IMG/VR virus record: IMGVR_UViG_3300048822_000012
Span: 1 to 39,910 of that record
Origin: a virus
Strand: one strand, 5' to 3'
Length of the DNA stretch: 39,910 bases
The notes beneath the pieces are model-generated. The model did no database searches. It saw nothing but the letters and a program-made list of their open reading frames with translations, and was not told the DNA's origin. The position numbers were made by a program, and so were the translations under genes. How positions within the stretch are numbered: position 1 is the first letter of the stretch; each line of letters starts with the position of its first letter. Of this stretch, positions 7,245 to 14,065 are shown one piece after another.

Positions 7245-8454
7245 CTCTCAAATCCTATCCGCATGTATCGAAGACCGAGCAACGTATGATCGAATACGCG
7301 AATTCGCTCAGGCAAGCGACTTTAGCCCACCAGTCAAGTTCTGGTATGAACAACTGTGCGCCTACTATGAACGGGATCGAACTGCAAAACGCTGCAATCT
7401 CGAACTATTGCGGGATATCGGACGCCAAGGGATTACGAATCCCAAGCAGTCCGAGGGACTATTGGGAGTACTTGCAGGACTACCAGCCGACGTCAGTTCG
7501 GCGAATGTTGCATCTCTTGTACTGGATATACGGAGACGTAACCTTATACTTGAACTTGCAGCGCAAGATGATCTTAAGAAGGCTGACAAGCTATTTTCAC
7601 AATTGGTCGAAGTCTGGGACAAAAAAGAGCTAAAGGTTAACAGTGAAGTTGAATACGCAAAAGATTGGAGTGATCTTGACTCGGTTGTCGGTAGGGATCG
7701 TCGTATCTCTCTTGGCATTCCTAGCGTGGATTCTCGCATCGGTGGTGGTGTACTTCCTGGTCATCATATCCTGATATTTGGTCGAACGGAGATAGGCAAA
7801 TCATGTCTGACAATAGCCCTAGCAGCAAACCTTTTGCGCTCGAAACAGAGTGTCCTATATGTCGGGAACGAGGACTCGATAAATGTGCTAAAGGCGAGGA
7901 TGCGGCTATCACTACTGCAATGGTCGCAGCAGCAACTGGACAAGCTGCCGAACAAGGCACTACGAATATTGACGGAGATGACGGCAGATCGTTTGACTAT
8001 GGTTTCAATGACCCCTGGTTCGATTTCCGAATTAGAGGATCTAACGGAGAAACACAAGCCATCCGTCTTAGTGGTAGACCAGATACGGAATCTCGTTGGT
8101 CCCGAAGATGGTATGACGCAGCGTATGGAACAAAATGCTATAAGATTTCGATCATTGTTGAATCGCAAACAACTGATAGGGATTTCAGTAGCTCAGGCGG
8201 GGAACCGCAGCCAGGGCCACAACCAGGATGGGCCGTTGTACTTGGACGCAGGGGACGTGGACTCGTCGCGGGTGGGCTTACCGGGCACGGCGGATTTACA
8301 GATCGGGATTGGCAGCAATCAGGAAATGATGGCTCGCGGTTTACGAATGCTGAATTTCTGTAAAAACAAACTGTCTTCTGAACCGGGTTCTCGGGAACCA
8401 TTAATTGTACGTTTCGACACTGCCCGCAGCATAGTGCTCGATGGAGATAAGTAA
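7237..8454 (+). CDS. Replicative DNA helicase, DnaB-like (SF4/RecA fold)
   Basis: 405 aa. An N-terminal helical domain (LDSQILSACIEDRATYDRI...) precedes a RecA-like core with SLGIPSVDSRIGGGVLPGH, Walker A GRTEIGKS (residues 182-189), Walker B SVLVVDQI (near 282), and a GISVAQAGNRS segment (sensor-like). This is the standard order in DnaB/T7 gp4 hexameric helicases that unwind the fork. It partners with the primase encoded just upstream. Two long alternative-frame ORFs lie inside the gene (see 7286 and 7803). The stop overlaps the next ATG (taATGg). Confidence 0.88.
   Translation: MLDSQILSACIEDRATYDRIREFAQASDFSPPVKFWYEQLCAYYERDRTAKRCNLELLRDIGRQGITNPKQSEGLLGVLAGLPADVSSANVASLVLDIRRRNLILELAAQDDLKKADKLFSQLVEVWDKKELKVNSEVEYAKDWSDLDSVVGRDRRISLGIPSVDSRIGGGVLPGHHILIFGRTEIGKSCLTIALAANLLRSKQSVLYVGNEDSINVLKARMRLSLLQWSQQQLDKLPNKALRILTEMTADRLTMVSMTPGSISELEDLTEKHKPSVLVVDQIRNLVGPEDGMTQRMEQNAIRFRSLLNRKQLIGISVAQAGNRSQGHNQDGPLYLDAGDVDSSRVGLPGTADLQIGIGSNQEMMARGLRMLNFCKNKLSSEPGSREPLIVRFDTARSIVLDGDK
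7286..7633 (+). CDS. Candidate nested ORF in +1 frame of the helicase gene, 115 aa
   Basis: This reading frame is open from a TTG at 7241 and has ATG at 7286. The product (MIEYANSLRQATLAHQSSSG ... SVRRMLHLLYWIYGDVTLYL) has a protein-like composition with a hydrophobic/aromatic stretch. The helicase frame is clearly genuine here, so this would be an overprinted gene. No strong SD precedes 7286. It may be an incidental open frame; listed because a similar, better supported set of nested ORFs lies in the polymerase gene. Confidence 0.3.
   Translation: MIEYANSLRQATLAHQSSSGMNNCAPTMNGIELQNAAISNYCGISDAKGLRIPSSPRDYWEYLQDYQPTSVRRMLHLLYWIYGDVTLYLNLQRKMILRRLTSYFHNWSKSGTKKS
7803..8363 (+). CDS. Candidate nested ORF in -1 frame of the helicase gene, 186 aa, CxxC motif
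   Basis: ATG 7803 is preceded by GGAGATAGG with 6-nt spacing. The first 50 residues (SDNSPSSKPFALETECPICR...ERGLDKCAKGEDAAITTAMV) look like a true small protein, with a CPIC...C cluster. The later part is rich in G, R and W and looks more like a shadow of the helicase frame. The ORF covers the helicase Walker A to near the C terminus. Real translation of at least a short product is possible, but not shown. Confidence 0.35.
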   Translation: MSDNSPSSKPFALETECPICRERGLDKCAKGEDAAITTAMVAAATGQAAEQGTTNIDGDDGRSFDYGFNDPWFDFRIRGSNGETQAIRLSGRPDTESRWSRRWYDAAYGTKCYKISIIVESQTTDRDFSSSGGEPQPGPQPGWAVVLGRRGRGLVAGGLTGHGGFTDRDWQQSGNDGSRFTNAEFL

Positions 8455-8663
8455 TGGCTATTGGTAATCAGTTTATTGGCGTGCCGTCTGGCAAGGAATA
8501 CGTTAAGTTGAGCCTGGGGCCGACCGAGGCAAGCAAGCTGTATGGCGTGCTGATCGCGTGGCCAGGCGCAGATAAGCACATTGATCGAATTATGGACGCC
8601 TTGGCGGACGCGCAAGTGACTCCCAAGTGGACAGCGACCACGATTAAGTTCGAAGGCACCTAA
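8454..8663 (+). CDS. Small hypothetical protein, paralogue of the 1284-1505 product
   Basis: 69 aa, overlapping the helicase stop by one base. KEYVKLSLGPTEASKLYGVL and RIMDALADA match the corresponding segments of the 1284-1505 product, including the LGP-EA core. It lies between helicase and polymerase, whereas the other copy lies next to the tailspike. The two may therefore have diverged in timing or partner. No known family. Confidence 0.75.
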   Translation: MAIGNQFIGVPSGKEYVKLSLGPTEASKLYGVLIAWPGADKHIDRIMDALADAQVTPKWTATTIKFEGT

Positions 8664-8914
8664 TGGCAAAGCAAACCCTTGGACAAGCAATCGTCATTGC
8701 GGAGAATTGCGCGCGAGCATTCCGACTTGTCGGGCACCTTGCTGACGTCCCCTATAGCCAGGCGCAACTTTGTGAAGTTATCGCTACGCTGTACGGACAC
8801 ATCGACGCATGTTACGCAGAGACGACGCTCGCAAATAGACGATTCGCCGCCGCGAATGCCCGATATTCGAAGCTAGCGAAGGCTACGGGTAAATCGGTCC
8901 CAGAGGAGGAGTAG
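8663..8914 (+). CDS. Hypothetical protein, 83 aa
   Basis: The ATG overlaps the upstream TAA (TAATG). The product is alpha-helical (LGQAIVIAENCARAFRLVGHL ... AETTLANRRFAAANARYSKLAK) and ends in PEEE. The final codons form GAGGAGGAG, which is the ribosome binding site for the polymerase and for the GTG-initiated nested ORF at 8914. Function unknown. Confidence 0.7.
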   Translation: MAKQTLGQAIVIAENCARAFRLVGHLADVPYSQAQLCEVIATLYGHIDACYAETTLANRRFAAANARYSKLAKATGKSVPEEE

Positions 8915-9006
8915 TGAGTTGTCCATCCCCCAGTTTATTTCCGATCCTGATCCCGATTGTTATCTTGGCGATAACTATCTGGTACTTGATTTCGAAGTCT
9001 CGGTAA
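8914..9006 (+). CDS. Nested membrane peptide, 30 aa, GTG start, +1 frame of polymerase
   Basis: GTG 8914 overlaps the upstream TAG by one base and lies 3 nt after GGAGGAG (8904-8910). The product (SCPSPSLFPILIPIVILAIT continuing to IWYLISKSR) is a single transmembrane helix followed by a positively charged end, a typical small membrane peptide. It is the first of six consecutive ORFs in this frame. It competes with the polymerase TTG for the same SD. The hydrophobic character could partly reflect T-rich third positions in the polymerase codons. Confidence 0.5.
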   Translation: MSCPSPSLFPILIPIVILAITIWYLISKSR

Positions 9007-10820
9007 GGGATGGACGTTATGGAAGCGCCGTTGATGCACGAAATTCTCTGGCTCTGGCTTGCTGGAGCCATGGGAGCGGCGCTATTCATAGTAATTGGGG
9101 CTCTGAGTTTGCTCAATCTCGTCTTGCGGAAGCGCTACAAGGAATAGACTTCATTGTGGGGCACAATCTCAAGTTCGAGTATGGCTGGCTGGCTCGCTGT
9201 GGCATCGATACTAGCCGCTTACTGGGCTTCGACACGCAAATCGCGGAGTACGTTTTACTTGGTAACAATCCCAATCATGCTAGCCTTGCTCTGGATGCTT
9301 GCTGCACTAGACGTGGTTGGCGTCCTAAAGACCCGATTGTTGACATATGGATGAAACATGGAATACCCGTTGAACGTATGCCCCCATTGTGGGTCTCTTC
9401 TCGATGCCGACAAGACGTCCGATCCACCAGGCAGCTATTCCTCGAACAGAGGGATGAACTTAAGCGAAGTAATCGCCTGGGCTGTCTGCTTACTCGGTGC
9501 ATACTTACTCCTGTTTTAGCCAGCATCGAAGCGGAGAAGATTCATCTTGACAAAGATAGAGTTCGTGAGGAATTCGATGGAGCTACTGAAAGGCTTGGCT
9601 CGGTTGAACGCGAAATTTCTGAATTCGCCGGAGGAATCAACTGGCGCAGCCCAAAGCAAACAGCCGCGTATCTCTATGACACGCTCGGATTTCGAGAACT
9701 TAGTGGGAGAGATGGTAAGCCTAAGAGGACAGCTAATGGAGGCCGTCTTACAGACGCCAAATCCTTACTTAGACTCAAAGTTGAAACGGACGCTCAGCGC
9801 CGCTTTCTCGACCTCAAAAAAGCTGCTGGACAAGTTGGATTCGCTCTCAGTAAAAACTTGAATTACTTTAAGGAAATATGCGATGACCCAGGAACCGGAG
9901 ACTGCTTCACTGCTGAGTTTAACCAAAGCGTTACAGCAACACATCGATTATCATGCAGCGGAGTCCGCACGGTTTCTGGAAACTCCGTACAACTCCAGAA
10001 CGTACCGAGAGATTTCAAAAGGCTTTTCAACGCTAAGCGAGACGGTTGGCTTATTGGCGAAGCTGATGGAGCGCAGCTTGAGTTTCGTGTCGCAGCATTC
10101 CTTGGAAACGATAGCCAAGCAAAGCGAGACATTAGCGACCCAGAATGGGACGCCCATTGCGTAACGGCCGCGGCCATGACGCAGAAGCCTTATGAGCAAG
10201 TCTACACAGCGTACAAGAACGTAGAAGCCTGGGCTAAGAGGGCTCGCCAGGATGCCAAGTCTGAGACCTTTAAGCCGCTGTATGGCGGCTCTAAGGGGAC
10301 AAAGGCGCAGGAACGATGGTACGAAGAGTTTAAACGCAGGTATCCTGACTTGGCGCGCGTTCAACAGGATTGGGTCTATGAGGTTCTTCACAGCAAGTCG
10401 CTCAAAACTCCGTGGGGGCTCCGGTATTATTTTCCGAATGCCAGGGTCTCGGCTACAGGATACTGTAATGTTACTAGTTCTGTTTACAACTACCCTATAC
10501 AGGCTCTTGCTACAGCGGAAATCATACCCATCGCAGTCACACACTTTTGGCATACAGTCCGGGCCGAGTCGCTGGACAATCACATTATCCCGGTAAATAC
10601 AGTACATGACAGCCTCGTTTGTGAAATACATCCAGATCATCAAGACGACTTTATCCGAATATCACGAGATTCTTTCGGCCCTGCTATACATCAATATCTT
10701 TCTAGGGTGTATGGTCTTGATTTTGATGTCCCTCTAGGCGTGGGGATTCATATAGGAACGCACTGGGGCACGGGCGAAGAATTGAAGTTTGAATATCTTA
10801 AACATGAGGAGAGCAAATGA
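8919..10820 (+). CDS. Family A DNA polymerase (T7/Pol I type) with 3'-5' exonuclease domain
   Basis: 633 aa. The exonuclease domain shows LVLDFE (Exo I, near residue 22), DFIVGHNLKFE (Exo II) and SRCRQDVRSTRQLF (Exo III-like). The polymerase domain shows motif A GEADGAQLEFRVAA (near 385), motif B RQDAKSETFKPLYGG (near 440) and motif C NTVHDSLVCE (near 565). This is the replicative polymerase. No in-frame ATG precedes the Exo I motif, so the start is TTG 8919, with GGAGGAG at 8904-8910 as SD. A GTG in another frame 5 nt upstream uses the same SD. The +1 frame is occupied by a run of short ORFs from 8914 to 10164. A GTTTAAAC lies at 10328. Confidence 0.92.
   Translation: MSIPQFISDPDPDCYLGDNYLVLDFEVSVRDGRYGSAVDARNSLALACWSHGSGAIHSNWGSEFAQSRLAEALQGIDFIVGHNLKFEYGWLARCGIDTSRLLGFDTQIAEYVLLGNNPNHASLALDACCTRRGWRPKDPIVDIWMKHGIPVERMPPLWVSSRCRQDVRSTRQLFLEQRDELKRSNRLGCLLTRCILTPVLASIEAEKIHLDKDRVREEFDGATERLGSVEREISEFAGGINWRSPKQTAAYLYDTLGFRELSGRDGKPKRTANGGRLTDAKSLLRLKVETDAQRRFLDLKKAAGQVGFALSKNLNYFKEICDDPGTGDCFTAEFNQSVTATHRLSCSGVRTVSGNSVQLQNVPRDFKRLFNAKRDGWLIGEADGAQLEFRVAAFLGNDSQAKRDISDPEWDAHCVTAAAMTQKPYEQVYTAYKNVEAWAKRARQDAKSETFKPLYGGSKGTKAQERWYEEFKRRYPDLARVQQDWVYEVLHSKSLKTPWGLRYYFPNARVSATGYCNVTSSVYNYPIQALATAEIIPIAVTHFWHTVRAESLDNHIIPVNTVHDSLVCEIHPDHQDDFIRISRDSFGPAIHQYLSRVYGLDFDVPLGVGIHIGTHWGTGEELKFEYLKHEESK
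9019..9147 (+). CDS. Nested membrane peptide, 42-45 aa, +1 frame of polymerase
   Basis: In-frame ATGs are at 9010 and 9019. AAGGG (9005-9009) sits 9 nt before 9019, so 9019 is preferred. The product (MEAPLMHEILWLWLAGAMGA, then ALFIVIGALSLLNLVL and RKRYKE) has one long hydrophobic helix ended by a basic tail, as in inner-membrane peptides. The preceding nested ORF stops at 9006, so the two are adjacent like operon genes. Confidence 0.5.
   Translation: MEAPLMHEILWLWLAGAMGAALFIVIGALSLLNLVLRKRYKE
9181..9354 (+). CDS. Nested membrane protein, 57 aa, two predicted spans, +1 frame of polymerase
   Basis: ATG 9181, or TTG 9154 which has AAGGA at 9139-9143 upstream. The product (MAGWLAVASILAAYWA, STRKSR loop, FYLVTIPIMLALLWMLAALDVV) has two hydrophobic segments around a basic loop. 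It follows the 9147 stop in the same +1 frame. It is a plausible small membrane protein, with the same caveat about compositional shadowing. Confidence 0.45.
   Translation: MAGWLAVASILAAYWASTRKSRSTFYLVTIPIMLALLWMLAALDVVGVLKTRLLTYG
9358..9519 (+). CDS. Nested small protein, 53 aa, CPHC motif plus C-terminal membrane span, +1 frame of polymerase
   Basis: ATG 9358 follows the upstream nested stop by 3 nt, with GGATGAA just before it. The product starts MEYPLNVCPHCGSLLDADKT (a CxxC knuckle) and ends with LSEVIAWAVCLLGAYLLLF, a C-terminal transmembrane helix. A zinc-knuckle-plus-anchor layout is common for real small phage proteins and is hard to dismiss as chance. Confidence 0.45.
   Translation: MEYPLNVCPHCGSLLDADKTSDPPGSYSSNRGMNLSEVIAWAVCLLGAYLLLF
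9577..9861 (+). CDS. Nested helical protein, 94 aa, +1 frame of polymerase
   Basis: ATG 9577 has GAGG at 9566-9569 with 7-nt spacing; an upstream TTG at 9547 is possible. The product (MELLKGLARLNAKFLNSPEE, ... FENLVGEMVSLRGQLMEAVL, ... KLLDKLDSL) is amphipathic and soluble, unlike the four membrane peptides before it. It resembles the next nested ORF in its pattern of helical repeats. It stops just before the SD of that ORF. Confidence 0.45.
   Translation: MELLKGLARLNAKFLNSPEESTGAAQSKQPRISMTRSDFENLVGEMVSLRGQLMEAVLQTPNPYLDSKLKRTLSAAFSTSKKLLDKLDSLSVKT
9883..10164 (+). CDS. Nested helical protein, 93 aa, +1 frame of polymerase
   Basis: ATG 9883 is preceded by AAGGA (9870-9874) at 8-nt spacing, the best SD of the nested set. 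The product (MTQEPETASLLSLTKALQQH ... REISKGFSTLSETVGLLAKL) is helical and of ordinary composition, ending LATQNGTPIA. It is the last of the chain. After 10164 the +1 frame has no further such ORF, although the polymerase gene continues for another 656 bases. Confidence 0.5.
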   Translation: MTQEPETASLLSLTKALQQHIDYHAAESARFLETPYNSRTYREISKGFSTLSETVGLLAKLMERSLSFVSQHSLETIAKQSETLATQNGTPIA

Positions 10821-11422
10821 CTACCTATCAAGGGTTCGTAAGCAAGATTATCACCAAAGAGGGTACATCCTCGCGAGGCCGTAGATGGCAGAGTTGGGCC
10901 GCACGGCTAGAGAAAGAGGATGGTACCGAATATCCTGAGTGGATCAGCTTTGGGTTCGAGAAACCTTCGGTCAAAGAGGGCGATTACGTCAAAATCGAGA
11001 CAGCGAAAGATGACAAGGGCTACCAGAAAGTCGTCAGTGCGACGACGCTCAAGAATCCTCCGGCTAAGGCCGCGAATCAGCCGCAGAGCGCTGGAGCGGT
11101 TCCGCCGAGCCCTGGAATCCCCAATACTTATGTGAGCACCCGCGACACCAGCATTCAATACCAGTCGTCCCGTAAGGATGCTATCGCGGTTCTGGAGTTG
11201 CTTATCTCCAAGGATGCGCTGCCGCTGACTGGAGCCAAGACGAAGGCGGGGGAGCAGGCCCGGTATGAGGAAATCTCCGCGCTTGTCGATAAGCTGACCG
11301 TGCGCTTTTACAACGATGTGGCCACCATGCGCGTGCTGGACAAGGTAGAAGACGAAGGCGCAGAAACCGAGGAGACTGCTAATGCTGCTGTGGAAACGGA
11401 AGAGCAAGACGACCCCGCCTAA
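10817..11422 (+). CDS. Probable single-stranded DNA-binding protein
   Basis: 201 aa, overlapping the polymerase stop (ATGA). The first 80 residues (YQGFVSKIITKEG...WQSWAARLEKEDGTEYPEWI...VKEGDYVKIETAKD) read like an OB fold. A linker and a helical part follow. The C terminus is strongly acidic (EDEGAETEETANAAVETEEQ, then DDPA), typical of SSB tails that contact replication partners. Position directly after the polymerase supports this. No specific SSB family signature is certain. Confidence 0.55.
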   Translation: MTTYQGFVSKIITKEGTSSRGRRWQSWAARLEKEDGTEYPEWISFGFEKPSVKEGDYVKIETAKDDKGYQKVVSATTLKNPPAKAANQPQSAGAVPPSPGIPNTYVSTRDTSIQYQSSRKDAIAVLELLISKDALPLTGAKTKAGEQARYEEISALVDKLTVRFYNDVATMRVLDKVEDEGAETEETANAAVETEEQDDPA

Positions 11423-11684
11423 GATGCCGATGTACGGATTCGATTCGGCGCTGCTGCCGTTCACCGAATCCAAGGATTTCCAGATAGTCAGTATTGCGGT
11501 GGCGGATCAGCGGATATACGGTGTGCTGAACAAGATTACGGGGCATGTCGAGATGATGTTTGGGCAGTTATCGCAAGCAGTCATCCAAATGCAGACGGCT
11601 CAGCAAACGTTTGACCGTGTTAAGACGGGGGAAGCGAACGGTTATAGCGATTATGGTACAAACATCCACACTTCTCAGGGCTGA
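11382..11684 (+). CDS. Hypothetical protein, 100 aa
   Basis: The start ATG 11382 has GAGGAG at 11369-11374 with 7-nt spacing, so a 41-base overlap with the SSB-like gene is likely. ATG 11424 is a later option. The product (FTESKDFQIVSIAVADQRIY GVLN then EMMFGQLSQAVIQMQTAQQ) has a beta-rich first half and a helical second half. No family recognised. Confidence 0.6.
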   Translation: MLLWKRKSKTTPPKMPMYGFDSALLPFTESKDFQIVSIAVADQRIYGVLNKITGHVEMMFGQLSQAVIQMQTAQQTFDRVKTGEANGYSDYGTNIHTSQG

Positions 11685-11690
11685 ATCGTC

Positions 11691-12626
11691 GTGCATCTAA
11701 TCATAGACGCCGATCCGATCTGCTATCGCGCGGGTTTTGCCGCAGAAAGCGCATCCTATCACCTGGTCATGGAAGACCCTGTGAGCGGGATATACGAAGT
11801 ACTGTTTGAGCCGTATGATGGCAAGACAGCGGGCGCTAGGATGCAGAAATGGATTTCTGACCATCCAGACGATGTTGTGCTTGATAAAACAAAGCAGGTA
11901 ACGGCAGAGCCCGAGGAAAACGCGCTGGAAGCAACGCGAACGCAAGTCTATTCAATCGAGAAAGAGTGCGCGGAGCACTTCGGATTGCACGAGTTTTCGC
12001 AAATAACGATCATTCTTAGCGGACCAGGTAACTATCGTGAAAAGCTGGCGACCATCTTTCCGTACAAGGGGAACCGCGATCCGGCGCACAAGCCCGTATG
12101 GTACCAAAGCATACGCAATTATCTGACGAGTCAGTGGGGAGCCGCGGTCGTACATGGGCGGGAAGCAGACGACGAATGCAGCATACTTGCCCATGCCTCA
12201 GAGCCCGGATCATATATAATTGCGACGATAGACAAGGACTTGGATCAGATTCCTGGTCATCATTTTAACTACATGAAGAGTGTATTCCATGCCCAATCCG
12301 AACAGTCTGCTTATAACTTCTTTGTTCGACAGGCGTTATCAGGGGATGCCACTGACGGCATACCGGGATGCTATAAACTGGGCGCAATCCGCGCAGCCCG
12401 TATTGCCGATGACCTCGCGGGATTATCTAGGGCAGATACCTGGACCGGAATTGTCGCTGCTTACGAGGAGAGCAAGCGTCGCGCCAACTGTCCGTACATG
12501 GACCGTGAAGCCGAAGCCGTTGCCTTAGAGACAGCCCGCTTAGTGTATTTGCAGCAGAAGGAAGGGGAGTTGTGGATACCCACTGGACCGCCTCACGACT
12601 TGTTACCGGAGTACCGCGATGAATGA
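11691..12626 (+). CDS. 5'-3' exonuclease (FEN/T7 gp6-like)
   Basis: 311 aa, GTG start. Acidic metal-binding motifs of the FEN superfamily are present in order: IIDADPICYR near the N terminus, GREADDECSILA near residue 155, TIDKDLDQIPG near 177, and GDATDGIPG near 218 (the helix-hairpin-type turn). The enzyme removes RNA primers and degrades host DNA in T7-like systems. Its place within the replication module fits. Confidence 0.85.
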   Translation: MHLIIDADPICYRAGFAAESASYHLVMEDPVSGIYEVLFEPYDGKTAGARMQKWISDHPDDVVLDKTKQVTAEPEENALEATRTQVYSIEKECAEHFGLHEFSQITIILSGPGNYREKLATIFPYKGNRDPAHKPVWYQSIRNYLTSQWGAAVVHGREADDECSILAHASEPGSYIIATIDKDLDQIPGHHFNYMKSVFHAQSEQSAYNFFVRQALSGDATDGIPGCYKLGAIRAARIADDLAGLSRADTWTGIVAAYEESKRRANCPYMDREAEAVALETARLVYLQQKEGELWIPTGPPHDLLPEYRDE

Positions 12627-12831
12627 TGACGAAAACGACTTCTTGCCCGATCCAGATGACGAACTGGACCCGATTGATCCGCATGTCATTGAATTTGACA
12701 AGCTATTGTCCGAGTACGAGCTAGCGCCCATTGACTCGTGGGCAGCGGCGGATCTTGTCAGGCTGGTAGAGCTAATCGACACGGAGCTACAGTTGCGCGC
12801 CCCACCGGAAAGGGATACGTATGGGAACTAG
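12619..12831 (+). CDS. Acidic hypothetical protein, 70 aa
   Basis: It overlaps the exonuclease stop by 8 nt. The N-terminal half is extremely acidic (MNDDENDFLPDPDDELDPID). The second half is helical (AAADLVRLVELIDTELQLRA). An acidic DNA-mimic-like or partner-binding role would be a guess. It overlaps the next start by 11 nt. Confidence 0.65.
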   Translation: MNDDENDFLPDPDDELDPIDPHVIEFDKLLSEYELAPIDSWAAADLVRLVELIDTELQLRAPPERDTYGN

Positions 12832-13237
12832 GGTCTATTTGGCCGGTCCAATGACAGGGATACCCTACTTTAACATCCCCGCATTCGAGGCGGCTACAGC
12901 CGTCCTGCGCAATGCCGGATTTGAAGTGGTCAGCCCTGCGGAAGAGGATAGTGAAGCCGTAAAGGCAGAAGCCCGTACCAGTACGACCGGAGAACTAGTT
13001 GATGGCAAGGTGGGCGGAGAGACGTGGGGGGATATACTAGCCAGGGACGTTAAACTTCTGGCTGACGGGGGAATTCATGGCATTGTTTTCCTGCCAGACT
13101 GGATCAAGAGCAAGGGGGCAAAGCTGGAGGCAACTGTCGGTCTACTGGCTGGATTTACCTTCTGGGAATACAAAGACGGTACACCGCTGCCGAGGGACAG
13201 GGAATGGGTAAAGCACCAGCTAAACGTGGCTCTTTAG
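12821..13237 (+). CDS. DUF4406 / nucleoside 2-deoxyribosyltransferase-like protein
   Basis: 138 aa. VYLAGPMTGIPYFNIPAFEA ... LRNAGFEVVSPAEED and, later, RDVKLLADGGIHGIVFLPDW IKSKGAKLEA are the standard marks of the DUF4406 Rossmann-like family. This family is related to nucleoside 2-deoxyribosyltransferases and is common in phages. A role in nucleotide salvage or modification is inferred from the fold. It overlaps the endonuclease start by 34 nt. Confidence 0.8.
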   Translation: MGTRVYLAGPMTGIPYFNIPAFEAATAVLRNAGFEVVSPAEEDSEAVKAEARTSTTGELVDGKVGGETWGDILARDVKLLADGGIHGIVFLPDWIKSKGAKLEATVGLLAGFTFWEYKDGTPLPRDREWVKHQLNVAL

Positions 13238-13836
13238 GCAAACGCGCCGGAACGAAGCGCAAGGATTACCATTGGATATCACCGGACGGATCAACATGGG
13301 ACAGTCGCTTTGAATACATCTTCTACAGTGCCGCCAGGGCGGCGGATCTCAACATTGTCCGCTGTGAGAAAAGTGATACCATTCCCTTTACTCTTAACAT
13401 ACGGAAAGGTATCTGCGCAGCTTGCGGATCAGCTAAAGTCGGTCAACAGCGGTCGTATACACCGGATTTTCGTGTTATTGCCAATCGTGCCGAACCTGAA
13501 GCCAAGCACTATTATATCGAATGCAAGGGCTTCCTTAGACCTAAAGAACGTGCGCTTTGGCGCAGTTTCTACAAGGCGCACCCGGATGCTCCTATCCGCG
13601 TCGTATTCCAGCGCGCCTACCCCGTCGGAGCCAGACGATCCGACGGAACTAAAGGTAGCATAGTAGAATGGTTCAACAAATTCATGCCAAACATACAGGT
13701 AGCTGTCTGGACCGGGAGTTTCCCTCTTGAATTCAAAAGCGGTCAAGGCCCTAAGAAAGGCAATAAGAGAGCTAGCGCAAAGCCAGCAATCAGTTCACGC
13801 AAGCGCAGAGTATCAACAAAGAAACTACACGGCTGA
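13204..13836 (+). CDS. Endonuclease I / Holliday junction resolvase (T7 gp3-like)
   Basis: 210 aa. DSRFEYIFYSAARAADL, YTPDFRV and YYIECKGFLRPKERALWRSF give the E...D...ExK arrangement of the PD-(D/E)XK endonuclease I family. This family resolves branched DNA and breaks down host DNA. A CAACGSAKVG insertion with CxxC precedes YTPDF. The C-terminal extension is very basic (KGNKRASAKPAISSRKRRVS). Another ORF (13727) overlaps this basic tail. Confidence 0.8.
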   Translation: MGKAPAKRGSLGKRAGTKRKDYHWISPDGSTWDSRFEYIFYSAARAADLNIVRCEKSDTIPFTLNIRKGICAACGSAKVGQQRSYTPDFRVIANRAEPEAKHYYIECKGFLRPKERALWRSFYKAHPDAPIRVVFQRAYPVGARRSDGTKGSIVEWFNKFMPNIQVAVWTGSFPLEFKSGQGPKKGNKRASAKPAISSRKRRVSTKKLHG

Positions 13837-14065
13837 TATAACGGACGAGGACGGCAATGCAAAACGAGTCACCTACGCGCGGACCATCTTTTTATCTCCA
13901 ACATGCCCTAAAGGACTCTATCGGCGGGCGAAAGCCAACGCAATTGGAGATCCCAAGTTTGGACGTGCCATCTCAGGAAACTATCGGCAGCGGCTCCGTG
14001 CCCGCATCCTCGGATTCCTCGGAAACGGACCCTCGGGGGATACCCGCCCAAGCACCGGGGTCTAA
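13727..14065 (+). CDS. Candidate overlapping ORF, up to 112 aa
   Basis: It starts at TTG 13727 within the end of the endonuclease gene and runs through the 20-base gap into the start of the next gene. The first 70 residues (NSKAVKALRKAIRELAQSQQ ... DEDGNAKRVTYARTIFLSPT CPKGLYRRAKANAIGD) look like a genuine small phage protein. The remainder is probably constrained by the overlapping frame. The start is uncertain and no strong SD is seen. Confidence 0.4.
   Translation: MNSKAVKALRKAIRELAQSQQSVHASAEYQQRNYTADITDEDGNAKRVTYARTIFLSPTCPKGLYRRAKANAIGDPKFGRAISGNYRQRLRARILGFLGNGPSGDTRPSTGV

Noticed and set aside
9951-10643. 230-aa minus-strand ORF within the polymerase gene
   Set aside because: It is antisense to the conserved polymerase motifs A to C, has no SD and no leftward promoter nearby; unlike the +1 chain it shows no operon-like start-stop pattern.
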